This document shows, piece after piece, positions 19,018 to 27,550 of a DNA stretch of 64,000 bases; position 1 is the stretch's first letter, and each line of letters begins with the position of its first letter. Both the position numbers and the translations under genes were made by a program. Location of the stretch: the NCBI RefSeq assembly GCF_900096975.1, contig NZ_FMYQ01000005.1:62001-126000 (forward strand), read 5' to 3'. Source of the DNA: Paraburkholderia lycopersici. Lineage in GTDB: Bacteria; Pseudomonadota; Gammaproteobacteria; Burkholderiales; Burkholderiaceae. The notes beneath the pieces are model-generated. The model did no database searches, had not been told where the DNA came from, and saw only the letters and a list, made by a program, of their open reading frames with translations.

Positions 19018-20238
19018 ATGGCTCTCACCGACCTTGCGATCCGCAACACCAAGCCCGCGGAGAAACAGCAAAAGCTGTTCGATGCTGGCGGTCTGTTCCT
19101 TCTCGTCACGCCCGCTGGCGGCAAACGCTGGGTGCTCAAGTACAGGATCAGCGGCAAGGAGAAGAGCCTCGCGCTCGGCACCTATCCCGAAGTCTCACTG
19201 GTCGAAGCGCGCAAGCGCCGCGACGCCGCGCGCGAGAAGCTGGCGGCCGGCACGGACCCGGGCGAAGCGAAGAAGGCAGACAAGCGTGCGGCAAAGCTGG
19301 CGGCTGCCAACTCGTTCGAAGCCGTCGCCCTCGCATGGATGGACGAGCGACGCCCCTACGTCGAGCCGGCACAGTACGACAAGACGCTGGCGCGCTTCAA
19401 GAACGATGCCTTCCCATGGCTCGGCAAGCGGCCTATCGCGGAGATTGACGCCCCCGAGATCCTCGACGCGCTTAAGCGCGTGGACAGCCGCGGCGCGCGC
19501 TTCACAGCCCACCGCCTGCGCGGAGAGATCAGCCGTGTGTTCCGCTACGGGATCAAGGAAGGTTTTTGCAAGACTGATCCGGCGCGCGACCTGCAAGGCG
19601 CGATTCCGCCAGCACAGACGACGCACTTCGCCTCGATCACCGAGCCGGCGAAGGTGGGCGAAATGCTGCGCGCGTTCGATGGCTTCACCGGGACGTTTCC
19701 GGTGCTGTGCGCCCTCAGGCTGGCGCCCATGCTGTTCGTCCGCCCCGGCGAGCTGCGGCGGGCCGAATGGACGGAGTTCGATCTGGACAAGGGAGAATGG
19801 CGCTACCACGTCAGCAAGACGAAGACGGAGCATCTGGTGCCGCTCGCCGCCCAAGCCGTCGCCATCCTGCGCGAGTTGCACGCGTTGACGGGCGCGGGCC
19901 GCTATGTCTTCCCTGGCGTGCGCGATCGCAAGCGCCCGATGAGCGAGGCGACGGTCAATGCCGCGCTGCGCCGGCTTGGCTATGACACCCGGACGGAGAT
20001 CACCGGACACGGCTTCCGAGCAATGGCGCGCACGATCCTCCACGAAGAGCTGGAGCAAAAGCCGGAAGTCATCGAGCACCAGCTCGCGCACACCGTCGCG
20101 GACAACCTAGGCGGCGCGTACAACCGCACGAAATTCATCAAGGAACGGCGCGCGATGATGCAGAAGTGGGCCGACTACCTCGACCGCATCAAGGCGGGGG
20201 CGCAGGTCATCCCTCTTACGGCGGCAGGCGGCGCGTAG
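19018..20238 (+). CDS. int: tyrosine recombinase / phage integrase (P4-like, DUF4102 N-terminus)
   Basis: The ATG at 19018 (MALTDLAIRNTKPAEKQQKL) has GGAG upstream and the standard DUF4102 start. The 406-residue protein has the arm-binding domain (about 1-90), the core-binding domain (about 95-195) and the catalytic domain. Catalytic residues visible are R242 in RPGEL, a lysine in SKTKTEHLVPL (about 267-269), the HGFR motif (H331, R334), H358 in QLAHTV and the nucleophile Y368 in GGAYNRTKF. All are intact, so the protein looks functional. Its place beside tRNA-Leu explains the site-specific insertion. Confidence 0.96.
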   Translation: MALTDLAIRNTKPAEKQQKLFDAGGLFLLVTPAGGKRWVLKYRISGKEKSLALGTYPEVSLVEARKRRDAAREKLAAGTDPGEAKKADKRAAKLAAANSFEAVALAWMDERRPYVEPAQYDKTLARFKNDAFPWLGKRPIAEIDAPEILDALKRVDSRGARFTAHRLRGEISRVFRYGIKEGFCKTDPARDLQGAIPPAQTTHFASITEPAKVGEMLRAFDGFTGTFPVLCALRLAPMLFVRPGELRRAEWTEFDLDKGEWRYHVSKTKTEHLVPLAAQAVAILRELHALTGAGRYVFPGVRDRKRPMSEATVNAALRRLGYDTRTEITGHGFRAMARTILHEELEQKPEVIEHQLAHTVADNLGGAYNRTKFIKERRAMMQKWADYLDRIKAGAQVIPLTAAGGA

Positions 20239-20282
20239 AGTCTCACGCGCGTGCGCGCGCGTAGGTGTAAGAAAACTCTTGG

Positions 20283-20609
20283 CTACGTCGAGTGGCGCAC
20301 GATATGCGAAGGCATGCGTCTCGTGATCGGAGCGTCGTGGCCGGGCTTGCCAGTCTTGATCGACCAGTGAGCGAGGATGCACATGCCGATGGCGTGCGCG
20401 GGCTCGGCACCGTTCTTGTAGGCATTGAGGGAACTGCGCGGGATGGTGGTATCTCGGGCGAGCTCGTAAAGCGAGTAGCCGTCGCGGCATATGTCCGTCA
20501 GCACGCGGAACCAGTCAACTTTCGTGGCCGGTGTCGGGGCAAGTTGTTTCATGTGAAGTTGGGGCGATGTCAATGTCCGTTCGAATTCTTCAGTGCTGTG
20601 GTCCGACAC
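20283..20609 (-). CDS. phage regulatory protein with helix-turn-helix
   Basis: The GTG at 20609 is preceded by a near-perfect AAAGGAGG ribosome-binding site, so I prefer it over the ATG at 20552; it gives 108 residues. The central segment reads like a Cro/XRE-type helix-turn-helix (YSLYELARDTTIPRSSLNAY). The tail is basic. It is last in the minus-strand phage array and converges on the integrase, suggesting control of integration or late expression. Family unassigned. Confidence 0.6.
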   Translation of the reverse strand: MSDHSTEEFERTLTSPQLHMKQLAPTPATKVDWFRVLTDICRDGYSLYELARDTTIPRSSLNAYKNGAEPAHAIGMCILAHWSIKTGKPGHDAPITRRMPSHIVRHST

Positions 20610-20847
20610 GCGACGCCTCCTTTTCGGGCGGAAGGTTCGTGGAACTCGCGCGCGCACGCGCGTAGTAGTCGCCAGCGGTGCTTGTCCGCGATTCATTGCG
20701 GCTCCCTATCGACATCACAGCATCAATTGAGCGCATCTGCAATCTGGGCGACCGGCTGGTGATTGCCGGTCTCCCCTCCTGGAGATTTTCAATGGGCGAT
20801 TTGCTGCACAAGGTATTGCTGGGCTTGGCGGGCTGCGTAGCCGTCAA
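20590..20847 (-). CDS. doubtful small ORF after the muramidase gene
   Basis: The frame opens at a TTG at 20847, five bases after the preceding stop, and encodes 85 residues rich in Ser, Arg and Pro with no recognised domain. It overlaps the start of the next gene by 20 bp. Composition is not very protein-like and the start is weak, so it may be non-coding. Confidence 0.2.
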   Translation of the reverse strand: MTATQPAKPSNTLCSKSPIENLQEGRPAITSRSPRLQMRSIDAVMSIGSRNESRTSTAGDYYARARASSTNLPPEKEASRVGPQH

Positions 20848-21019
20848 CTTCCTAGTTGGCTTCGCGCAGGGGTGGTCGCGTAACCGCAGCCGTCGCCGCG
20901 CCAGTGATGGATGGCACCCCGTATGGCAAGAGCCGGTTCACAAGCGCATTGCGAATCGTCTGCTGCGTCGGACCAGTCACACCGTTGAGAGCCGCGCCCC
21001 CGGCAGCCGGGTCGAGTAA
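20792..21019 (+). CDS. possible small membrane protein overlapping the muramidase gene tail
   Basis: The frame has a CTGGAG ribosome-binding site and a plausible hydrophobic helix (LLHKVLLGLAGCVAVNFLVG) followed by a positive stop-transfer stretch. It runs 168 bp into the 3' end of the large minus-strand gene, which is clearly coding there. It may be a lysis-type small protein or chance; I cannot decide. Confidence 0.28.
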   Translation: MGDLLHKVLLGLAGCVAVNFLVGFAQGWSRNRSRRRASDGWHPVWQEPVHKRIANRLLRRTSHTVESRAPGSRVE

Positions 21020-23479
21020 CAGGCCCATCAACTGGTTCTGGATGGCGTCGTTCTGGCCTCGTAGCAGACCGCCAGCCGCGCGGCCGATGAAGCCTCCCGC
21101 CGAAGCACCGACCGCGGCGCCAGGCAAGCCGCCGACTCCGAATCCGAGCGCGCCTCCCACTGCTGAGCCGAGGCCCGATGGGCCAATGCTCCCGACCGCA
21201 GCTCCCACACGCCCGGGAAGCATCGACGACAGAATGTTCTGAAAGGCGAGATTCTGCGCGGTGCTGGTCCCGCTGGCCGAGCGACCGAGCCCGACGTTCG
21301 ACGCGCGCAGCAGGTCGTCACGTATCTGCGTCAGAACGCCGATCTGCGCCGGTGTTACCGACTTGGCTGCATTGACGCCGGCCTGCGCCTGCTGCTTCTG
21401 CAATCCGCGCAGCGCGTTCTGCACCTTGGCGAGCGTGACGTTCCCGGCCGCATCTGTCAGGTTGAGCCCCTGCAAATATTGCACCGCATCGATCGAGCCG
21501 GACTGTTGCGCGTACTGCTGTCGCGCGGCCGCGTAGCCCTCGATGTTGTTGTCCATCAGGCCAAGCAGTTGCTCCTTCGCGCCGAGGATGTTGCGCGCCA
21601 TGCTGCTGTTGCCGGCGCGAAGCTGGGAATTAATCTGGTCGTCGAGCGACTGCTTGATCCACTGGAGGCCGCGCCCGGACACATACGTTTCCGGCGGCAA
21701 CTGACCGACGGCGCCACCCATAGACTGGTTACGCGGCACGTCCGTCTCGATGGACCGCACGCCGGCGTTCTTCGCCATCTGCGTGGCATCCTTCATCGCC
21801 TTCTGGAATGCCGGGTACTGCTTCAGCGCGGCGTAGGCTGTGTCCGACGTGGGGATGCCTACGTTCGTTGCAAGGTAGTTGTCGGAGGCATCGGCGGAGC
21901 GCGCGGCGCGCGCTGCCTCCAGATCCCCTGCGGTGCCAGTGACGTCGGCAAGCGCCTCCGTTCGTGCGGCCGCATTCTGCTGTTCCCGCGCGACAAAGGG
22001 ATTTGGCTCGAGATCGCGCACCGTGCGCTGCAGTGTCGCGATGCCCGGATTAGCCGTTGCTTCCGCAAGGGTCGGCTCCGAGCCGGGGACGATCTGCGCG
22101 CCATTTACCGCAGTTGGCCCACCTCGAGCAAAACGCAGCAGCGTGTTCTCCGCAATTTGCCGTTGGCCCGCGCCCGTGAAGGGAGCCGCCAGCGAGCCGA
22201 CCACATTGCCCGCGTAGCTTCCGGCCAGGCGGGCGGCTGCGCCAGCGACCGGAGCCGCGGCGCCCGCCGCTGCACCGATGCCAGCTTGGGTGCCCTTGTC
22301 GCCCCAGTACCCGCCGTCACCCAGTACGGGTTGAGCGGCGCCGTATCCAGCGCCCACGGCGGCGCTTCCTGCTGCCCTTCCAGCCATCGTCGCGACCGAC
22401 GCCGGCGCGCCCGTGAGCCCCAGGCGCGCTGCGAGTCCCGAAGCCACATCAGCGCCGGCCTGCACCGCGCGCGCGCCGCCAGCCACGAGAACTGGTGCGA
22501 TTTCACCGGCGACCGCGCCCGCGTACGAGCCTGCGTTATCCGGCGTGGATTGCTGATAATCGCGCTCCCATTTGGCAAGCGCAGCGTCGTCAGCGGCCAC
22601 GGTGCCCTGGACAGACCGCGCGAACGCCGTGTTCGGTGCGACTGCCTGCACAACAGCATTCGCGCCATGCTCCACGAGCTGCGCGCCGCCGTGAAGCGGC
22701 GCCATCACATGGTGGCCGAACGCGCTGGCGGCATCGCCAAGCTGCTGCAATGCCGTGTGCTCCGGCTCCGGCGAACTGCTCGGCGACGAGCCATTGAGTT
22801 CCGCGAGCAACGCAGGATCGGTCACATAGTTCGGCGCAGACGGACCTCCGGCGCTAGACATAGCACTCGTCTGGCTGGTGGACGTGCCATTAAGCTGAGC
22901 GAGCAACGCGGGGGCGGTGACGTAGCGCGATGGCTCCGCTGCGTTCGAGCTCCCCGAGACGGCACTAGCAACCGCATCACCCACGCGAGCGAGAAAGCCC
23001 GGAGAGGCCCTTTTTACGGCCGCTGTGGCGCCCGCGACCTTCGAGGCATACTGCGGGTCCTCCGCATAGCCCGAAAGCCCGCTCGTAAACTTTTGGACAT
23101 CCGAGCCTGCGCCGACGACGCCCGGATACTTGCGCGCGAGCAGCCCGGCATAGTCATCGGCGAAGGCCTGCGGATCGGCATACGTGCGGTAGCGGTCCGT
23201 CGACCCCGTCTGGTTGTCGCGCGCGGCCACGCCGCTGCCCGAGAAATCCTTGATGTTCCCGAGGTTGTTCGTTCCGGGCACAACGGATTTGCCCCAGGCG
23301 GTTTCGAGCCCGAGGTGACCAAGGATCAGGCTCGGGTCAACGCCCAGCTTTTGCCCGACCGCCTGCGCGAGGTCGCCGTACTGCGCCGCGAACGAAGCCG
23401 GAGTGGTGCTCGCCGGCGCGGCGGCGCCCCCATTGAGCTGCGCAAGAATCGAGGGATCGGTGACGTAGTTCGACATCAT
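20852..23479 (-). CDS. large phage virion protein with N-terminal muramidase (glucosaminidase-like) domain
   Basis: The 875-residue protein begins with a peptidoglycan-hydrolase domain (about 30-150): FAAQYGDLAQAVGQKLGVDP, catalytic glutamate E59 in HLGLETAWGKS, and the NNLGNIK and YRTYADPQAFADDYAGLL motifs seen in FlgJ-like enzymes. The rest is Ala/Gly-rich with long helical and membrane-like stretches. This fits podophage DNA-ejection proteins that open the cell wall during infection. A 14-residue motif (YVTDPxLLAxLNG type) occurs three times, at about 4-17, 185-198 and 217-230. The start overlaps the previous stop by ATGA. Confidence 0.8.
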   Translation of the reverse strand: MMSNYVTDPSILAQLNGGAAAPASTTPASFAAQYGDLAQAVGQKLGVDPSLILGHLGLETAWGKSVVPGTNNLGNIKDFSGSGVAARDNQTGSTDRYRTYADPQAFADDYAGLLARKYPGVVGAGSDVQKFTSGLSGYAEDPQYASKVAGATAAVKRASPGFLARVGDAVASAVSGSSNAAEPSRYVTAPALLAQLNGTSTSQTSAMSSAGGPSAPNYVTDPALLAELNGSSPSSSPEPEHTALQQLGDAASAFGHHVMAPLHGGAQLVEHGANAVVQAVAPNTAFARSVQGTVAADDAALAKWERDYQQSTPDNAGSYAGAVAGEIAPVLVAGGARAVQAGADVASGLAARLGLTGAPASVATMAGRAAGSAAVGAGYGAAQPVLGDGGYWGDKGTQAGIGAAAGAAAPVAGAAARLAGSYAGNVVGSLAAPFTGAGQRQIAENTLLRFARGGPTAVNGAQIVPGSEPTLAEATANPGIATLQRTVRDLEPNPFVAREQQNAAARTEALADVTGTAGDLEAARAARSADASDNYLATNVGIPTSDTAYAALKQYPAFQKAMKDATQMAKNAGVRSIETDVPRNQSMGGAVGQLPPETYVSGRGLQWIKQSLDDQINSQLRAGNSSMARNILGAKEQLLGLMDNNIEGYAAARQQYAQQSGSIDAVQYLQGLNLTDAAGNVTLAKVQNALRGLQKQQAQAGVNAAKSVTPAQIGVLTQIRDDLLRASNVGLGRSASGTSTAQNLAFQNILSSMLPGRVGAAVGSIGPSGLGSAVGGALGFGVGGLPGAAVGASAGGFIGRAAGGLLRGQNDAIQNQLMGLLLDPAAGGAALNGVTGPTQQTIRNALVNRLLPYGVPSITGAATAAVTRPPLREAN

Positions 23480-24702
23480 TGCACCTCCGTCCAGCCGTGG
23501 CCATCGAACCGATAGGACTTCCCGCCGGCCTGCTTGACGGTACCAGCCGTGACTGCGGAACCCACGGGATTGGCGGGTGCCGTCGAAACGCCCGGCGCGA
23601 CTGTGCCGAGCTGGCCCGCGAGACGCGCGCGAGCTTGCATCAGGGTGTCCTTGATTCCGGCCAGCGACGCACGGAACGCAGGTTCGCTTTGCTTCGTGCT
23701 CAGCGCGCCGACAGCGTCCGTGAGCTTCTTGCCTTCAGCATCCGAGAGAGCGCCCATGCCTTTCAGATTCGCCACCATCGGCAGGAAATTCTGCGCCCGG
23801 AACGTGTCGAGCTGGGCCTCGAAATTAGCCGCGTCTGTGCCGCCCAACGTCGGAAAGCTGGATGCGAAGCCAACGGCCTTCGACAGCCCCGGGCTCTTCT
23901 CCAAGCCGTCAAGCGTGTGGAGCGCCTGGTCGTAAGTAGCGAGGCCGCCTTGCAATACGGCTTGCTGTTGCTGGTTCGCCTGCGTCGCGGTCTGCTGCTG
24001 GCGGTTGGCGTTCTGCTGCGCGACCGCCAGCGTGCCGCGGTTCGTCGCCGCGTTGTCCCGCGCGACTGCCAATTGCCCCGCTCCGGTTTGCTCAGTCGCC
24101 AGATTGTGGCGCTGCGTCTCGTCGGCATTGCGAGTCTGAAGCTCATAATCGAGCTGTTTGTTGTGCTGGTCGAGCGCCTGCTGTGCGGTGAGCGCCTGGT
24201 TCTTCGCCTGCTCGACGAGGCCAGGGTTGTATTCGGCCGGCGCATTGTCGAGCGACGAGGCCCCGAGATTGGTGTGCGCCCAAACGCGCGCGGCGTCCCA
24301 CGATGCCTGATCGTGCACGCCATTCAGCACTTGGCCGACCGCATTGAGCTGTGTGGTTGCGCCTTCTATACGGGCCTTCTGCTGTGCGAGCTGTGCGGTC
24401 GTGGCTTCGGTTAGCTGCTTCGAGAGCGCAGGAATGGCCGAGCCCGCGCCTGCATTCGCGACATTCGTCAGGATGCCGTTCGAATTGAGCGAACCATCTG
24501 CATTCACAGCACCCGGTGCCTTGAATGCAGAGTTGAGCACATCGGCCTGAGACTGATCGCGCTGTGCCTTCTGAATGGCAAGGCCGGTCAGCGCGTTCTG
24601 CTGCTGCGCATTCTGGATTGCCGCAACGTTGGCATATTGCGTGAGCGGGTTCTGGATCTGAACCGGCTGCGTCTGAAGTGAGATCGAAGGATCGAGTGCC
24701 AT
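23476..24702 (-). CDS. phage structural / DNA-ejection-type protein
   Basis: The 408-residue protein is strongly helical and very rich in Gln, Ala and Asn, with coiled-coil-like stretches in the middle (about 180-260). No catalytic motif is evident. Position between two other ejection-type genes and the four-base overlap with the muramidase gene indicate a virion component, most likely an internal or ejection protein of a podophage. Exact family not recognised. Confidence 0.65.
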   Translation of the reverse strand: MALDPSISLQTQPVQIQNPLTQYANVAAIQNAQQQNALTGLAIQKAQRDQSQADVLNSAFKAPGAVNADGSLNSNGILTNVANAGAGSAIPALSKQLTEATTAQLAQQKARIEGATTQLNAVGQVLNGVHDQASWDAARVWAHTNLGASSLDNAPAEYNPGLVEQAKNQALTAQQALDQHNKQLDYELQTRNADETQRHNLATEQTGAGQLAVARDNAATNRGTLAVAQQNANRQQQTATQANQQQQAVLQGGLATYDQALHTLDGLEKSPGLSKAVGFASSFPTLGGTDAANFEAQLDTFRAQNFLPMVANLKGMGALSDAEGKKLTDAVGALSTKQSEPAFRASLAGIKDTLMQARARLAGQLGTVAPGVSTAPANPVGSAVTAGTVKQAGGKSYRFDGHGWTEVQ

Positions 24703-24704
24703 GG

Positions 24705-25613
24705 TTACCCCGCAGTGAAGCCGTATTGGTTGCTGCCGATGTTGTAACCGCTCGGATTGTTGGCATTGACCGCGCCATACGAGCTACCCCACGCGTCGGT
24801 CGCGGTCGCCCCCTTACCCAGCAGACTGTTGAGCAGCAGCGCATTTGTGCCGCCGTTCAGCGCAGACGAAAGGCCGCCCGTAATGGCGTTCGCGCTACCC
24901 ACCGTGCCGGCAGCTTGCGCCGCAGCGCCCGACGTGAGTGTATTCGCGACGCTATTCGATCCAGACACGCCCGTGGCACCCTGCATCGCCGCCGAGTTCT
25001 GGCCGAGGTTCACGAGCCCGAGCAGCCGGTTCGCGTTGTCCGAGGCCGAGCTGTAGTTCGTCGCGAAATTGTTCGCCGCGTTATTGCGGTTTGTCGTATA
25101 GGTCGAGAGATCGCGGTTGTAGACGTCGTTGTAGGTGCTATCCGCGAGGCCAGTCGCGTACGCCGATGCACCCTTCAGTGCCGCTCCCGACGAGCCGAGC
25201 CCGCGCGCCGATGCGCTGTTTTGCGCCGCCTTGAGGCCATTCTGAAGCGTGAACTGATAGCCGGGCGTGGCGGCGGCTTCAGCGGCCGTCGGAGCCGTGA
25301 AACCGGCGTAATTGAATGTCTGCTGAAGCGGATTCGATGCGTTCGTGCCGTTGAACGTATAGGTTCCGTCGTCGTTCTGCGTGACGTTGTAACCAAGCGC
25401 GCTCAACAATGGATTGATCGACGACGTGCCCAGATTCGTGAACGGCTGGAGATCCTGCCGCTCCTGGTCGATCGCCTGCTTTTGCAGGTCGGCGGCATAG
25501 TTCGCTGCATTCGCCTGCGTCTCTGCCGCGCTCTTGGATGCATTACCACCGATAACGCCACCGACGATCGAGCCGACGCCACCGACAACAGCTGCTGTAA
25601 TTCCGAAGCTCAT
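24705..25613 (-). CDS. phage DNA-transfer (gp7-like) protein
   Basis: The 302-residue protein starts with a hydrophobic glycine-zipper stretch (FGITAAVVGGVGSIVGGVIG), then a helical region and an Asn/Ala/Ser-rich body. That layout is typical of podophage DNA-transfer proteins released into the host membrane during ejection. Only two bases separate it from the next gene, and it overlaps the preceding cupin-like gene by four (ATGA). Confidence 0.65.
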   Translation of the reverse strand: MSFGITAAVVGGVGSIVGGVIGGNASKSAAETQANAANYAADLQKQAIDQERQDLQPFTNLGTSSINPLLSALGYNVTQNDDGTYTFNGTNASNPLQQTFNYAGFTAPTAAEAAATPGYQFTLQNGLKAAQNSASARGLGSSGAALKGASAYATGLADSTYNDVYNRDLSTYTTNRNNAANNFATNYSSASDNANRLLGLVNLGQNSAAMQGATGVSGSNSVANTLTSGAAAQAAGTVGSANAITGGLSSALNGGTNALLLNSLLGKGATATDAWGSSYGAVNANNPSGYNIGSNQYGFTAG

Positions 25614-26098
25614 GATTTGCCCTCCAACCGGTTATTAATCGCCTGCAAGTTGTCGATTCCACCCAGCAGTTCGGAACTCTGTGATTCGGTCAGCTCAGAT
25701 ACGAGCCTGTCCAGATCCGTTTCACAGGTTGCGTGCACAGTCGTCCAATATGTGTCCTCGTATGCGTAGCCTGCGCGCTTTGCGCCTGGCTTCGACGATA
25801 GAACAGCATGTGCATCGGTAATTCGCTTCACGCCCTCGTCCGTCGTCACCGTGATGTCGCCCGAAATGAGGCACAGGTGTTCTGTCTTATGCACGGCGCC
25901 AGTGAGCGCAGTCCCCTTCCGAATGAGCATCTTGCGCGCGTAAAGGCCTGGGGCGAAGTAATGCCATACGGGGCAGTCCACCTGTGGCAGTTTCTGGATT
26001 TCGCGCTCAAGCGCCTCGATTTTTTCGCGCCGGACTCCTCCGCTCGGAGCCAACGCGGACTCGTCGGCCCCACCTCTATCAAGAATTTTCTCGGTCAT
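25610..26098 (-). CDS. cupin-like phage protein
   Basis: The ATG at 26098 has AGAGGA upstream; an in-frame ATG at 26146 is less likely. The 162-residue product looks like a small cupin barrel (YARKMLIRKGTALTGAVHKT, then EHLCLISGDITVTTDEG), with one histidine position resembling the metal site. Proteins of this type occur in podophage virion gene clusters; function unknown. It is the first late gene, directly next to the helicase gene. Confidence 0.6.
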   Translation of the reverse strand: MTEKILDRGGADESALAPSGGVRREKIEALEREIQKLPQVDCPVWHYFAPGLYARKMLIRKGTALTGAVHKTEHLCLISGDITVTTDEGVKRITDAHAVLSSKPGAKRAGYAYEDTYWTTVHATCETDLDRLVSELTESQSSELLGGIDNLQAINNRLEGKS

Positions 26099-26152
26099 TT
26101 CCAGTCCTCTTTCGATTGGCAATTCAAAGCCCACCTTCCTACTCATCCGCCG

Positions 26153-27550
26153 CTAGTCGAAGCCGCGCGCCCTTGCGGGCTTCGGCTCATGCCCGCCGAA
26201 CAGACGTCCCGCATCGAGATCCGCAAACTTCGCGCGGTCGCCGAAAAATGCCAGCCCCACTTTTCCGAGCGAGCCGTTTCGCTGTTTGGCAAAGATCACC
26301 TCCGCGACTCCCTTGTCCGCCGTGTCCGGGTTGTAGACCTCGTCCCGGTAGAGGAAAAGGATCACGTCGGCGTCCTGTTCGATCGCCCCGGAGTCGCGCA
26401 GGTCGGACATCTGGGGGCGCTTGTTCGGCCGGTTTTCAACGCCGCGACTCAACTGACACAGCAGCACCACCGGCACGTCGAGCTGCTTCGCCAGCTCCTT
26501 GAGCCCGCGAGTCACCGCGGCGATCTGTAGGTCGTGGCGCTCTTCCTTGCCGAGCTTCACGAGGCCCAGGTAGTCGACGACGATCAGCGAGAGGCCTTCC
26601 CGGCGCTTCAGCGCGCGGGCACGGCTAACGATGTCGGGAAGCGAGACGCTGCCGGACTCGTCAACGTACTGCGGCAAGTCCGTCATGTGCTCGACTGCCC
26701 GTGTCAGATGCGGCCAGTCCCCGTCCACCATCTTCGATCCGTCCTTCAGCTTCGCGATCGGCAGGTTTCCGGCGCGAGCCAGCAGCCGCATGTTGAGCTG
26801 CGTGGTCGGCATCTCCATCGAAAACACCAGCGTCGGGCCGACGTGCCCGGCGACGTGGTCGGCAATTCCCATCGAGAACGCCGTCTTGCCCATTGATGGG
26901 CGCCCCGCAACAACAACCAGATCACCACCGCGCATCCCGCCATCAAGCTTCTGGTCAACGTCCGTGAATCCGGTCTGAACGATCGTCGCGCGAGAGGGCT
27001 CGCCGTGAAACTGGGCGTCCAGTTCTGTGACGAGTTCGGCGAGGCTGGCCGCCGCCAATTGCGGCGCCTGCACAGCAGCGTCGGCGAGCGATTCGAGCCG
27101 CGTCTGCGCCTCGGCGATGATCTCGTCGACTTCCCGGCCGTTGCGGTTGTGGACCATCGCGCCCACCTCATCGAGCGCCGCCAGCACGCCACGCAGCTTC
27201 CATCGGTCCACGACGATCTGCGCGTAGCGCGCGATGTTCGCGGAGCCCGGCACGTTGCCCGCCAGCGCGTTCAGGTACGGCAAGCCGCCGGCGCGATCGA
27301 GCGTCCCGGCCGACTGCATCCACTCGAAGACCGTCATCACGTCGGCCGAGCGCGCGGCCATCACCATTTTCTGAATCGTTTCGAAGATGAGGCGATGCTC
27401 GTAGCGATAGAAATGCTCCGCTCGCAAATCGCCGAGGCGGTCGATGGCGTCGTTATCGAGCAGCAGCGCGCCCAACACGGATTGCTCCATCTCGATCGCG
27501 GCTGGCGGCACGCGCACGCCGAGGTCATCAAGTTCGTGAGGTGCGTTCAT
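26153..27550 (-). CDS. dnaB: replicative DNA helicase, DnaB family (phage-encoded)
   Basis: The 465-residue protein has the DnaB N-terminal domain (about 15-110, PAAIEMEQSVLGALLLDNDA), a linker, and the RecA-like motor. Walker A is GRPSMGKTAF (about 216-225), Walker B IVVDYLGLV, and later motifs are LLCQLSRGVENRP and SGAIEQDADVILFLYRD. It unwinds DNA at replication forks. It overlaps the upstream replication gene by ATGA, so these form a replication module of the element. Confidence 0.93.
   Translation of the reverse strand: MNAPHELDDLGVRVPPAAIEMEQSVLGALLLDNDAIDRLGDLRAEHFYRYEHRLIFETIQKMVMAARSADVMTVFEWMQSAGTLDRAGGLPYLNALAGNVPGSANIARYAQIVVDRWKLRGVLAALDEVGAMVHNRNGREVDEIIAEAQTRLESLADAAVQAPQLAAASLAELVTELDAQFHGEPSRATIVQTGFTDVDQKLDGGMRGGDLVVVAGRPSMGKTAFSMGIADHVAGHVGPTLVFSMEMPTTQLNMRLLARAGNLPIAKLKDGSKMVDGDWPHLTRAVEHMTDLPQYVDESGSVSLPDIVSRARALKRREGLSLIVVDYLGLVKLGKEERHDLQIAAVTRGLKELAKQLDVPVVLLCQLSRGVENRPNKRPQMSDLRDSGAIEQDADVILFLYRDEVYNPDTADKGVAEVIFAKQRNGSLGKVGLAFFGDRAKFADLDAGRLFGGHEPKPARARGFD

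Noticed and set aside
21479..23515. 678-codon frame opposite the muramidase gene
   Set aside because: It is antisense, Arg/Cys-rich and mirrors the good codon bias of the real gene.
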